DNA of 64,000 nt from contig JACRDD010000035.1 of the NCBI GenBank assembly GCA_016218685.1, forward strand, positions 30,994 to 94,993, written 5' to 3'. Shown here in pieces: positions 48,519 through 58,577 of this stretch (position 1 is its first letter; each line of letters starts with the position of its first letter). The notes under the pieces are model-generated. The model saw only the letters and a list, made by a program, of their open reading frames with translations. It was not told the DNA's origin and ran no database searches. The DNA is from Desulfobacterales bacterium (lineage in GTDB: Bacteria; Desulfobacterota; Desulfobacteria; Desulfobacterales; Desulfosarcinaceae). A program made the translations under genes and the position numbers.

Positions 48519-50264
48519 CTATTCCGCCGTCTGCCATTGGAAGGCAAAGGGCACCCAGCCGTAGATTTTTTGCTGCATGGGGTCCCAGGTGGAGATTTCA
48601 TAGTAGAGTTTGGCCTGTTCGGCCGCGATGGAGACCTCCTCGGTGCTCATGCTCAGCAGGGCTTGCTCGGCGTTGGCGTCGAAGAGGATCGCCTTTTCGG
48701 CGCCGGTCTCATTGGACCACTTCTTCCATTGGGGCAATCCTTCGGCAGGCCCCTTGTTGGGGTTGCCGGTACGGGCGAAGTTGGCCATGTACTTCATCAT
48801 CGTATCGGCCAGTGCCTTGCGGCCGGCGGTGTCGTTTTCCGGCCTAAAGGCATAGCCCCAGATGTCGCTCTCCTGGCCGAAGAAGAACGGGATGTCCAGG
48901 GTGTGCAGCGCGCCGTAGATGAAGTCGAACGGCACCGGTCCAGTCCCGGGCTCGCCCCAGTTGAGCTGATAGGCCCAGACATTACCCTGTTGCTCTTTCA
49001 AGGCCCGGGCGCGCTCATCGACGAATTTGGCGCGCCAGTTGCGACTGCCATAGTAGCCGGACACCTGGTACAGCTTCTTGTCGAAGGCCGTGGGCAGCAC
49101 ATAATCGATGGAAGGAATGACTCCCTTGAGTACATAAATCAATTTGATCCAGGGCAGTTCCAGGCCATAGGGTGCCAGTTGCGCGCTCAGCGCTGGTCCG
49201 TACAGGGGCATGAAGGCTTTGGTTTCGCTTTTGTTGGCGCCCAGGATAATGGGCACCTTGTTATAGTTGCCCGAACGGATGGTGGCGGTTACGCTGGCCG
49301 GCACCACGGTGCCGTCCTGGAAAGCGTCGAATGTCATGGTGCCGATGGCGCTGTTCAAGGGCAGCCACAGATCGCTTGCATCCAGACTGCGCAGATAGGC
49401 CTCCTGCTCTTCAGGCGTCCAGGCGTTGAACTCCGCCAGGGTCAGGCCCTCCTGGGCCAGCACCAGGGACAGAATCTGGTTGGCCATCGCTTCGCCCTGG
49501 GCCACGGTTTTGGGATTCATGCCGCCGCTCTGGCTCATGGCGCCGTGGAAGAGGCCGGCGGCCAGGGGTGAGATCACCATGTTCATTACATTGTGGGCGC
49601 CGGCCGACTCGCCGGTGATGGTCACGCGTTCGGGGTCGCCTCCAAAATCCTCGATGTTATGGCGGATCCATTTAAGGGCGCGGATATTGTCCAGGGTGCC
49701 GAAATTGCCTGAATCGTCCAGGGCCGATTCGCCGTGGCGCAGGGACGGGTGGGTGAACCAGCCTAACGGTCCCATGCGCTGTTGCACGATAACCACCACC
49801 ATGTTTCCCTTGGCCGCGATTTGGGAGCCGTCGTAGTCATTGGCCGAGCCGAAATGGTTCGCGCCGCCATGAAAGTAGACGTAGACCGGCAGACCCATCC
49901 GCATGGTGTTGGGACGGTAGATGCTCAGGTAGAGGCAATCTTCGCTGCCGGCCATCGTACCGGTTTTAAGCCAATCGGGCGTGGTGGCGATCTGGGCGCA
50001 CGGCACGCACGGCTGGGTGGCATCCCGCACGCCGGTCCACTTTTCGGGCGGCTGGGGCGCCTTCCAGCGCAGGTCGCCTACCGGAGGTTTGGCAAAAGGA
50101 ACGCCGGTCCAGGCCACGGTTTGCTCGGTGTTGTAAAAGCCTCGCAGGGGTCCGAATTTGGTTTTGACCAGAGTGGGGAAAGGCGGGTCACACGCCCAGG
50201 CGGTGCCGATCGCCAGGGATGCGGCCAGCGCCGCCAACAAAATGGGTTTCAATAGTCGTTTCAA
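48519..50264 (-). CDS. Secreted type-B carboxylesterase
   Basis: Signal peptide; VYFHGGANHFGSA; ITGESAGAHNVM; SEDCLYLSIYRP; TTG start with SD aaaggag. Confidence 0.88.
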   Translation of the reverse strand: MKRLLKPILLAALAASLAIGTAWACDPPFPTLVKTKFGPLRGFYNTEQTVAWTGVPFAKPPVGDLRWKAPQPPEKWTGVRDATQPCVPCAQIATTPDWLKTGTMAGSEDCLYLSIYRPNTMRMGLPVYVYFHGGANHFGSANDYDGSQIAAKGNMVVVIVQQRMGPLGWFTHPSLRHGESALDDSGNFGTLDNIRALKWIRHNIEDFGGDPERVTITGESAGAHNVMNMVISPLAAGLFHGAMSQSGGMNPKTVAQGEAMANQILSLVLAQEGLTLAEFNAWTPEEQEAYLRSLDASDLWLPLNSAIGTMTFDAFQDGTVVPASVTATIRSGNYNKVPIILGANKSETKAFMPLYGPALSAQLAPYGLELPWIKLIYVLKGVIPSIDYVLPTAFDKKLYQVSGYYGSRNWRAKFVDERARALKEQQGNVWAYQLNWGEPGTGPVPFDFIYGALHTLDIPFFFGQESDIWGYAFRPENDTAGRKALADTMMKYMANFARTGNPNKGPAEGLPQWKKWSNETGAEKAILFDANAEQALLSMSTEEVSIAAEQAKLYYEISTWDPMQQKIYGWVPFAFQWQTAE

Positions 50265-50669
50265 TTGCGTGCTCCTTTCTGCGTTCCGGATTCCGTCTCC
50301 ATGACTTGTGTCGCGGGGGTGCCTTTCGCCGGCCAAGCGGTTCCGATGGAACCGGCCATAGCCGGCCCCATCGAACCTCTTGCCGATTCCCCTCTTTGCC
50401 TGTCGTTACATTGTGTAACCCCACTCTAATGGAGCACCGCACGGCTGGCAATTAGGGGCGCCCTAAATTTGGCTCCCGGTTTTACTAATAAGTGCCCCTA
50501 TTTTTACTATGGGGGCCAAAAACAGCAGCATCGCAGCGTCCCTTGACCATCAGCGCCTTTCCCCTGGCTATCTTTAAGAGTTGAATCTATGCTAAAAGTA
50601 ATCTTAAAAATGCCGTGATCGGCTGTTTTTATAACCTTTGTCGCAAGATAAGAAGGGAAAGGCGTTCGA

Positions 50670-53408
50670 ATGAACCCGCCTATGAAACGCGCCAGGCGAA
50701 AAATCGATCTGGAATCCATTCCCGGCAGCGTCGTCTTGGCCGGTGCCGACGGCATCATTGAATACGCGAATCGGCAGTGCCTTGAGACAACGGGATTTGC
50801 GTTCAGTGAAATGGCCGGCAATCCCTTGGTAGATTTTTGGGAAACCCCTTCCGAATCTCTGGCCGGTATTCTCCAGCATCTTGAACACCGGCCCGTCTGG
50901 CGCAACGTGGTGCGGCATAGAAAAAAAGACGGCACGCATTTTCAGGAAGTCAGCGCTGTCTCTAAATTGCCGGCCGACAATCAAAAGGGGTTTTGTCTTC
51001 TGAAGGTCGGACAGCCGCTGACGGCGCCTGACCAGGCACTACCGCCGGCCAGGGTGCCGGAGGATTCAGGCCGGACGCACGACGACTATCGCGCCCTCTT
51101 CGATGCGGCGCCCTATGCCATCGCCGTCAACCGCATGTCGGACCAGCGATATCTCTTATGCAACAAGGCCTTTTGTGATTACACCGGCTACGGCTCGGAA
51201 GACATCCGGGGCAAAACGTCCCAGGAGTTGAATCTTTTTCACGATCCGGCCGATTGGGAACGCATGCGCGCGATCGTTCACAGCCAAGCAACGCTGGACG
51301 GCTTTGAAGTTACCTTCCGCCGCAAGGATTTCAGACTGGCCCACGGCCTCATCTCGGTCAGGCCCGTCTATTTTTCCGGGCAGCTTTGCATGCTGTATAT
51401 CTCCCAAGATATCGAGGCGGTGAACGCAGCCCAGGAAACCTTGCGGCAGAGTGTGGAGAACTATCGCACCATCATCGAAGGCGCTCCCGTCTCCATCGCC
51501 ATCACGCGCCTCAGGGACAGCATCTACCAGGAAGTCAACGATTCGTTCTGCCGCCGCGTTCACTATCGCCGCGAGGAGATCCTCGGCCATACACCGCCGG
51601 AGTTGAAATTCTACACCAATTTAGAAGACCGCAGACGGTTTCTGGAGCTGTTTGCCGCACAGGGATATGTGGACGACCTGGAAATCCGTTTTCAGGACAA
51701 GTACGGAAAAACACTGGAAAGCCTCGTTTCCGCCCGGCCTCTGCGCTATAAGGGTGAAGACTGCCTGCTGTATATCTCGACCCGCATCGATAACCTCAAA
51801 GCCACCCAAAGAGCGCTGGCGGAACGGGAGGAGAATTATCGCACCATCCTGGATTTGGCGCCTTACAACATCTCCATTACCAGACGTTCCGACGGCGTTT
51901 ATCTGCAAGTCAACAAAGCCTTTACGCTGCGAACCGGATATGATGCGGAAGAGGCCCTGGGGCGCACCCCGTTCGATCTCAACCTTTATGCGATCCCTTC
52001 CGATCGCGACCGATTGCTATCGGTGCTGGAAAGAGATGGGCATGTCGATAGCATGGAGGTTCCCTTTCGACTCAAGAACGGCCGTATCATCGAAACCCTC
52101 ATCTCCATGCGCTTCATCCATTTTCAGGATCAGGACTGCATCATCTCCATGACGGTGGAGATCAGCGAACTGAAGGCGACCCAAAGAGCCTTGGAAGAGA
52201 GCGAGGCCCGTTTTCGCACCATCTTCGAGACCGCCGCCGACCCCATCTTTTTAAATGACATGCAAACGGGACGTTTCCTGGACGTCAACCACGCCGCTTG
52301 CCGCCATCTTGGGTATACAAAATCCGAATTTCTCGGAATGTCGCTCAACGCAATCCATCCTCCCGAAGCCAGGGACGCCATGCCCCGCTTTCGGGAAGAT
52401 CCGGCGGAAAGCAAAGGCTTGTTTTTCGAAACCCAACATATGCGCAAAGACGGCTCCAAAGCCATTGTGGAGGTCAGCAGCCAGCAGATGATGCACGGGG
52501 AGCGTCGGGTGCTGTTAAGCATCGTCCGTGACGTGACGGAGCGCAAACAGATCGAAAACGAACTCGTCCGCTATCGCAAAAGTCTGGAGCAGATGGTGGC
52601 TGAGCAGACCAATGAACTCAAGGCGACCCAGAGAGAGTTGGTCAAAAAGGAGAAGATGGCGGTGCTGGGCCAAATCACTGCCACGGTCAGTCATGAATTG
52701 CGCAATCCCATGAGCGTCATCCGATCCTCCAACTTTTTTCTCCATCGCAAGATCAAATGCTGCGATGATAAAATCATAAAGCACTTTAACCGGATCGATG
52801 AGCAGGTATCGCTCTGTGATGCTATTGTGGCGGATCTTTTGGAGTATACGGAAGGGCGATCCGTCGTACCGATTTATCAGGATGTTGCCCTATGGCTGGC
52901 GGAGGTCGTCGAAGCCCAGCGGAAGCATAAAGAGTTTGATCTTAATCTGCGGATTGCTGCGGATCTGCCCAAGGTCTCCTATGATCGGGAAAAAATGCAA
53001 CGCGTGATCATCAACTTGATCAATAATGCATCCCAAGCGGTCCGTGCCAGGGCAGAAGAGAGCGAAAAGCGTGGGATCTCCTTTGGGCCAGGCGTCGATA
53101 TCGAAGCCCGCCTGGAAGACGACGGCCTGGTTATTGGGGTACGCGATAACGGCATCGGCATGGATCAAAATACCCTGGCGCACGCCTTTGAACCGCTATT
53201 CACGACCCGTGCGCGGGGAACCGGCTTGGGGTTGGCGATTGTCAAAAAGATCGTGGATGAACATGGCGGATGCATTACTTTGGAAAGCCGGGTGGGGCAG
53301 GGAACCAATGCCCGGCTCACGCTGCCCTTGAAAAAGCCCCCGGCCCTCCCCCTCCCGTCCGAACGGGAGGGTAGGAGGGAGAGGAGAAGGCCGGGAGGCA
53401 CCGCTTAA
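50670..53408 (+). CDS. Multi-PAS sensor histidine kinase
   Basis: Several PAS domains; HisKA VSHELRNPMSVIR; HATPase NLINNASQA, DNGIGM, GTGLGLAIVKKIV. Confidence 0.92.
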   Translation: MNPPMKRARRKIDLESIPGSVVLAGADGIIEYANRQCLETTGFAFSEMAGNPLVDFWETPSESLAGILQHLEHRPVWRNVVRHRKKDGTHFQEVSAVSKLPADNQKGFCLLKVGQPLTAPDQALPPARVPEDSGRTHDDYRALFDAAPYAIAVNRMSDQRYLLCNKAFCDYTGYGSEDIRGKTSQELNLFHDPADWERMRAIVHSQATLDGFEVTFRRKDFRLAHGLISVRPVYFSGQLCMLYISQDIEAVNAAQETLRQSVENYRTIIEGAPVSIAITRLRDSIYQEVNDSFCRRVHYRREEILGHTPPELKFYTNLEDRRRFLELFAAQGYVDDLEIRFQDKYGKTLESLVSARPLRYKGEDCLLYISTRIDNLKATQRALAEREENYRTILDLAPYNISITRRSDGVYLQVNKAFTLRTGYDAEEALGRTPFDLNLYAIPSDRDRLLSVLERDGHVDSMEVPFRLKNGRIIETLISMRFIHFQDQDCIISMTVEISELKATQRALEESEARFRTIFETAADPIFLNDMQTGRFLDVNHAACRHLGYTKSEFLGMSLNAIHPPEARDAMPRFREDPAESKGLFFETQHMRKDGSKAIVEVSSQQMMHGERRVLLSIVRDVTERKQIENELVRYRKSLEQMVAEQTNELKATQRELVKKEKMAVLGQITATVSHELRNPMSVIRSSNFFLHRKIKCCDDKIIKHFNRIDEQVSLCDAIVADLLEYTEGRSVVPIYQDVALWLAEVVEAQRKHKEFDLNLRIAADLPKVSYDREKMQRVIINLINNASQAVRARAEESEKRGISFGPGVDIEARLEDDGLVIGVRDNGIGMDQNTLAHAFEPLFTTRARGTGLGLAIVKKIVDEHGGCITLESRVGQGTNARLTLPLKKPPALPLPSEREGRRERRRPGGTA
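53350..53371. repeat. Palindromic GC-rich hairpin at 3' end of the histidine kinase gene
   Basis: CCCTCCCGT-ccga-ACGGGAGGG within the last codons, between convergent genes. Confidence 0.55.
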
Positions 53409-56065
53409 AGAATTTGCCGGTACAGGGCATCGACGAGCATGGGATCGCTCACCGGCCGGGCATTGAACAGGGTGGCCGTGTCGGCGATGGCGTGGAAGGC
53501 GGCTATGGCCAAATGCTCTTCGGTGACGCCCACCTCTCGCAGGCGCAGGGGGTGACCCACGGCCTTCATCAGCTTTTCCACTGCGTCAGCCGCGGCCAGG
53601 GCCGCGTCATTCTTGCTCATACCGGCCGTGTTGACCCCCAGGGCCTGGGCCGCCAGGGCCAGCTTGTCGGCGGCGTAATCCACATTGAAGCGCATCACCG
53701 AGGGCAGTACCAGGCCGCAAGCCGCGCCGTGGGGCACGTTGGCCAGCATGCCCAGGGTGTGGGCCATGGAATGGGCCAACCCCACCTGGGCGATGTTGAA
53801 GGCCCAGCCGGCGGCCGTGGCGGCCAGTTGCAGGTTCAGGCGCGCCTGCTCGTCCTTGCCGTCGGCGATGGCTTTGGGCAGGTTTTCGGCGATCAGGCGG
53901 ATGGCTTGCAGGGCGTGGCCTTCGCAGATGGCGTTGGACATGGTGCTGGTCAGGGCCTCCATGGCATGGGTCATGGCATCCATGGCGGTCGTGGCGGTCA
54001 GCCCCTTGGGCAGGGACATGGTCATGCGCGGGTCCAGGATGGCGGTGTTGGGCACGATGAAGTGATCCACGATATAGGCTTTGCGCCCGGCGGTCTGGCT
54101 CTTGATCACGGAGACGCTGGTGACCTCGCTGCCGGTGCCCGAGGTGGTGGGGATGCAGATGTGCGGTGTCTGCGGCTCGCTCAGGCGCATGATGGCCAGG
54201 TGGTCGTCGGCCTGGCCGCCGTTTTTCAAGGTGACGCAGACCGCCTTGGCCGTGTCGATGACGCTGCCGCCGCCGACGCTGACGATGCAGTCGACGCCCA
54301 GATCGCGGGCCATCTGGGTGGCGGCATCTACGGTGCCCAGGTCAGTGTCCTGGGCGACATTGTCGAAGACGCCCACGCAGAAATCGCCCAGAGCTTCCTG
54401 CACCATCTGGGTCAATCCCGCCTTGCGCACACCGCCATCGGTGACGATCATGGCGCGCCGGGCCTTGAGCCGGACCACCTCCCGGTAAACGGCGGCCAAT
54501 GCGCCATGGCCGGCCAGCACCAGGGTGGGCGTGATGTACTGCACGAAGGGAATCTTGGGATCGTCGGAGAACAGTTTCATGGTGAAATTGCTCTTGTGAT
54601 CGGCACCGGCGGTCACATGCACGCGCTTGATCTGGGTGTATTCAGCCAGACCGGCATGACCCAGCTCGCGGCCCACGCCCGATTGCTTGTAGCCGCCGAA
54701 GGGGCAGAAATCGCCGAAGGCGTGGTAGTTGTTGATCCACATGGTGCCGGTCTTGATCTGGCGGGCGATGCGCTCGGCGCGGGCGTTGCTGCGCGAGAAG
54801 ACGCCGCCGGCCAGACCATAGATCGAGTCATTGGCGATGGCCACGGCCTCTTCTTCGCCGTCGTATTTGAGCACACAGACCACCGGCCCGAAGATCTCCT
54901 CCTGGGCGATGCGCATGCTGTTCTTGGCGCTGGCGAAGATCGTGGGCTGGTAGTAAAAGCCGCCGTCCAGGCCGGCCACCTGGGCGCGTTGGCCGCCGGT
55001 AACGATCTCCGCGCCCTCTTCTTTGCCCAGGCGCACATAGCGTTCCACGGTGGCCAGTTGGGCCGCGCTCACCAGCGGGCCCTGCTGGGAAGCGGGGTCC
55101 AATTGATAGCCCACGCGCAGGCTCTCGGCGCGCCGTTTCATCTTATCGATAAATTCGTTGTAGATTTTGGAGGCGACCAATACGCGCGTGCCCGATTCGC
55201 ACACCTGGCCCTGGTGGAAGAAGGTGCCGAACAGGGCGCCCTCCACGGCCAGGTCGATGTCGGCATCATCGCAAATGATGTTGGCCGACTTGCCGCCCAA
55301 TTCCAGGGTGACTTTCTTGACTGTGTCAGAGGCCAGCTTCATGATCTGGCGGCCTACCTCGGTGCTGCCGGTAAAGGCGATCTTATCCACGCCCGGGTGG
55401 GTGCACAGCGTATTGCCCAGCTCGCCACCCGGGCCGGCGATGATGTTGATCACGCCTCTGGGAATGCCGGCGGCTTTGGCCGCCTCGGCGATGATCAACG
55501 CGCCCAGGGGGGTGGCCGTGGCCGGTTTGAGCACGATGGTGTTGCCCATGGCGATGGCCTGGCCGATCTTCCAGAAGGCCATGCTCATGGGGAAGTTCCA
55601 GGGGATGATGCCCACGCAGACACCGATGGGTTCCCGCCGGATATAATCCCGCCCGGGGGCGAAGACATTGCCGGCATAGGGGATCTCTTCCTCCCAGGGG
55701 AATTGAGTGGCGGCATAATGGCCGTAGTTGCGCAGCAGTTGGGCGCCGAGCATGCCCCAGTATTTGCTCAGGCCGATGATCTGGCCCGAATCCATGGCTT
55801 CGGTGATGGCCAGGCGCAGGGTCTGCTGGGTGACCTGGTCGGCGAACAGGTTGAGCTTGGCCATGCGCTCGCGGGGCGTCATGTGGCTCCACACGCCGCT
55901 GTCAAAGGCCTGCCGCGCCGCGGTAATGGCCGCTTCGGCATCGGCCTTGCCGGCTTTGGCCACCGTAGCGATGGGCATGCCCGTGCCCGGGTCGATGGAC
56001 TCGAAGGTGGCGCCGTCGGCGGCGTCTATGAATTCGCCGTTGATGAAGAGTTTGTAATGGTCCAT
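53405..56065 (-). CDS. Aldehyde dehydrogenase :: iron-containing alcohol dehydrogenase fusion
   Basis: N-terminal NAD-ALDH (IPWNFPM, VTLELGGKSANII, GQVCESGTRVLV) plus C-terminal Fe-ADH (VGGGSVIDTAKAV, PTTSGTGSEVTSVSVI, DAMTHAMEALTS, GLAHSMAHTLGMLANVPHGAACG). Confidence 0.92.
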   Translation of the reverse strand: MDHYKLFINGEFIDAADGATFESIDPGTGMPIATVAKAGKADAEAAITAARQAFDSGVWSHMTPRERMAKLNLFADQVTQQTLRLAITEAMDSGQIIGLSKYWGMLGAQLLRNYGHYAATQFPWEEEIPYAGNVFAPGRDYIRREPIGVCVGIIPWNFPMSMAFWKIGQAIAMGNTIVLKPATATPLGALIIAEAAKAAGIPRGVINIIAGPGGELGNTLCTHPGVDKIAFTGSTEVGRQIMKLASDTVKKVTLELGGKSANIICDDADIDLAVEGALFGTFFHQGQVCESGTRVLVASKIYNEFIDKMKRRAESLRVGYQLDPASQQGPLVSAAQLATVERYVRLGKEEGAEIVTGGQRAQVAGLDGGFYYQPTIFASAKNSMRIAQEEIFGPVVCVLKYDGEEEAVAIANDSIYGLAGGVFSRSNARAERIARQIKTGTMWINNYHAFGDFCPFGGYKQSGVGRELGHAGLAEYTQIKRVHVTAGADHKSNFTMKLFSDDPKIPFVQYITPTLVLAGHGALAAVYREVVRLKARRAMIVTDGGVRKAGLTQMVQEALGDFCVGVFDNVAQDTDLGTVDAATQMARDLGVDCIVSVGGGSVIDTAKAVCVTLKNGGQADDHLAIMRLSEPQTPHICIPTTSGTGSEVTSVSVIKSQTAGRKAYIVDHFIVPNTAILDPRMTMSLPKGLTATTAMDAMTHAMEALTSTMSNAICEGHALQAIRLIAENLPKAIADGKDEQARLNLQLAATAAGWAFNIAQVGLAHSMAHTLGMLANVPHGAACGLVLPSVMRFNVDYAADKLALAAQALGVNTAGMSKNDAALAAADAVEKLMKAVGHPLRLREVGVTEEHLAIAAFHAIADTATLFNARPVSDPMLVDALYRQIL

Positions 56066-56145
56066 GTGTGGCTCCCTCTGGGTTGGATTTAGGTGCGGTT
56101 GGCCTGTGCCGGTTCGGCCGGGCCGATTCGGGGATGTTGATGGTG

Positions 56146-56194
56146 GAAACAGTACGTTTAACTTGAAACACTTGTCAATTAGAGGTACTGTTTC
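56146..56194. promoter_or_regulatory. Cluster of GAAACA half-sites / inverted repeat
   Basis: GAAACAGTAC (56146-56155) and GTACTGTTTC (56185-56194) perfect IR, plus TGAAACA-N18-TGTTTCA (56164-56195). Confidence 0.6.
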
Positions 56195-56334
56195 ATAAAA
56201 CTATTCATTTTAAAGTAAAACATTGCACTGTTTTTAACTATAGAATCTAAATGCGCTTCATTTTGAAGTTGAAACAGGTCCTGCACTGGTCCCAAGGGCG
56301 CCAGAGCCCACCATAATTTATTAAGGATGCAAAG

Positions 56335-58551
56335 ATGCGGAAACAGGAGCGCGCCGCCGCTGCCCTGATGGCGGTTTTCCCCACGGCCGAAAGCTTCGCC
56401 CGTTTCGCGGGCCACACCGAGAATCAGGCGGCACTGCAATCCTTCGTCGATTTTGCGGCCCGTAACGCCATTATCGCCGCATCCGAGCCGGCGGCACTGC
56501 AGGCCTTCGTTGGCGCCCATGCCCGGGATGCGGCGGCGTGCCGGCCGCCCGACCATCTGGGATTCGAGGAGTTTCTGGATCAAAAGGAGGCGTTGATCGA
56601 GCATGCGTTGTCGGCGCGTGTCCTGACCGATCGCATCAACGCCCTGCTCGGAGAACACCGCGTCGCCCTGCCCAAGGTGAGCAACTCGATGATCACGCGC
56701 TTGAAAAAGGAGGTGGCCGATACCGCCCACAAGCAGAACGTGCTGCGCGCCCTGGCGTTCTGGCTGGGTTACGACCGGGCCCACCTGGGACCGCACCTCA
56801 ACTACGAGATGCTGGTGGGGTTGTGCCGGGGGGCCAAGGCCCGGACCGAGCACAAGGAGGGGGTGCGCATCGGATTCGCTCTTTACAGCCGGGGCGACGT
56901 CATCGACCACGAGATCGTGGGCTGGCTCAAAAAGGAGCTCAAGAACTACATCGACGAATCCATCGTGCGCTTCTCTTACGGCCGCTGGGGCAAGGTGCGC
57001 GCCCACGATATCACCACGCTCTATGTGGACTTTCCCAAAGAGGAGCCCATCAGCAACCCCGCTTTCTATCGCAAGTGCCTGATCGCCGCGGTTTCGTTGG
57101 CTCACCAGTTGTGCATCCGTTGGGCCTTGTGCAAATACTTCACGCCGAACCGCTTTCTCTCCATCGGTATTGCCGCCGGCGATTTCGCCGTGCTGGACAA
57201 CTACCTGCTGCCCGTGCTCAATGCCCGGCTGCCCGGAGACCCGGTCATCCGTCTGACCGATTATGTCCGCCAGTGTGTCCTGATCAACGACATCCGGGCG
57301 CTGTTGTGCCCCAAGCCCGCCGAGATTACCCTGTTCAACGGCGAGACGCTCACCATCTGGTGGGTGGTGGGGTTGTGGAGCACCCTTTACTTCGATTTCG
57401 TGCCCGATCTGCTGGCGGACAAGATCCTGCGCGGCCACGAGAGTTCCATGACGGCCCTGGCCGGTACCCCCTGGTCGGAAAACAGCGACGCCGCCAAAGC
57501 CGACGCCGGGACCAATGCCATCGCAACTTTCTTTCGTTTCCCGCACAACTCGCTGCTGGGTCTGGAAATCGCCAAAACGCTCTACTACCGGCGACGATTT
57601 TGGGAGGCGCTCGAAATCCTGCGCATCGTGCTCAGCCTGGACCCCACCCACTTGAACGCCCGCACGCTGCGCATGGTGCTCTTTCGCAATCTGGCCCTGG
57701 ATGCGCGCGCTTTCACAGTGGCCGAAGGGTTGTTCAAGCAGGCCCACCAGGAGGCCGAGTTCATCCGGCAAAGCTGTGCGTTTCAATCCGAAGATTTCTA
57801 CTGCGAATATGCGGTGGTGCATCTGGCCCAGGCCATGCACACCCTGCGCGGCCTGCGCCGGGGCGTATTTGCGGCGGGCGACCTTGAGGGCCGCCAACGG
57901 GAAGTGATGGCCGGTTTGGATCGGGCCGCCGACCTTTTCGGCATGGGCATGATCGTCTCGCCCACGGGCATCCGGGCAAGTTATCTGCTCAACAGTGTGC
58001 TCATACTGAGCGCGGTGTTGAAAAGCGATCCGCTGCTCTTCGGCGATTCGGAACGTGCGCTGGACGCCCGCTGGACGGTCGTGCATCGGCCGGTGACCGA
58101 TTTCCAATATCAGCTAGGCTATTTGCGCGAAGAACTTCCCAAAGAGAGCCCCTATGCCTTGATCGAAAAAATGTATAAGGTCATCACCGTTACCCATGAC
58201 GACTCGATTTCGCTCCAGGCCTATCGGCCCACCACTTACTTCTGTACGGCCGTGGCCTGGTGGGACTTTTTTCCGGTGCGAACGGTGGGCCTGGCCAAAC
58301 GGGCCCTTCACTTTATGCGGGGGGCCGCCGATATCGCCCGGCGCATGCAGGAAAAAAAGATCTGCATCTACTCGTTCACCCGGACCTATGGCGAGATGAT
58401 GCCGGCCCAGGCGTTCATCGATCATATGGCGCGCGGGATGGCCATGATCGAGGCCCAGTGCGGCGGAGACCTGGCCGGCAGGCCAGACGACGAGAACATC
58501 GCGCCAAGGGATGCGGAGCATTCGTCACTGTTGATGACGCTCAATTTCTAA
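56335..58551 (+). CDS. Uncharacterised 738-aa protein
   Basis: Long ORF with good coding character; no family recognised with confidence; C-terminal half has TPR-like helical character. Confidence 0.8.
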   Translation: MRKQERAAAALMAVFPTAESFARFAGHTENQAALQSFVDFAARNAIIAASEPAALQAFVGAHARDAAACRPPDHLGFEEFLDQKEALIEHALSARVLTDRINALLGEHRVALPKVSNSMITRLKKEVADTAHKQNVLRALAFWLGYDRAHLGPHLNYEMLVGLCRGAKARTEHKEGVRIGFALYSRGDVIDHEIVGWLKKELKNYIDESIVRFSYGRWGKVRAHDITTLYVDFPKEEPISNPAFYRKCLIAAVSLAHQLCIRWALCKYFTPNRFLSIGIAAGDFAVLDNYLLPVLNARLPGDPVIRLTDYVRQCVLINDIRALLCPKPAEITLFNGETLTIWWVVGLWSTLYFDFVPDLLADKILRGHESSMTALAGTPWSENSDAAKADAGTNAIATFFRFPHNSLLGLEIAKTLYYRRRFWEALEILRIVLSLDPTHLNARTLRMVLFRNLALDARAFTVAEGLFKQAHQEAEFIRQSCAFQSEDFYCEYAVVHLAQAMHTLRGLRRGVFAAGDLEGRQREVMAGLDRAADLFGMGMIVSPTGIRASYLLNSVLILSAVLKSDPLLFGDSERALDARWTVVHRPVTDFQYQLGYLREELPKESPYALIEKMYKVITVTHDDSISLQAYRPTTYFCTAVAWWDFFPVRTVGLAKRALHFMRGAADIARRMQEKKICIYSFTRTYGEMMPAQAFIDHMARGMAMIEAQCGGDLAGRPDDENIAPRDAEHSSLLMTLNF

Positions 58552-58577
58552 CGAGTACGACGATAAGGAGTTCAACC

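Noticed and set aside
53414-56092. 892-aa plus-strand ORF opposite the ALDH-ADH fusion
   Set aside because: Shadow ORF (His/Gly/Gln/Ala-rich, no family motifs); the antisense strand has full ALDH and Fe-ADH motifs
56060-56145. Sigma54 promoter for the ALDH-ADH fusion
   Set aside because: The best GG/GC pair on the minus strand has the wrong spacing
56179-58107. 642-aa minus-strand ORF opposite the 738-aa unknown
   Set aside because: Typical shadow composition; plus strand has the better RBS, operon position and hydrophobic patterning
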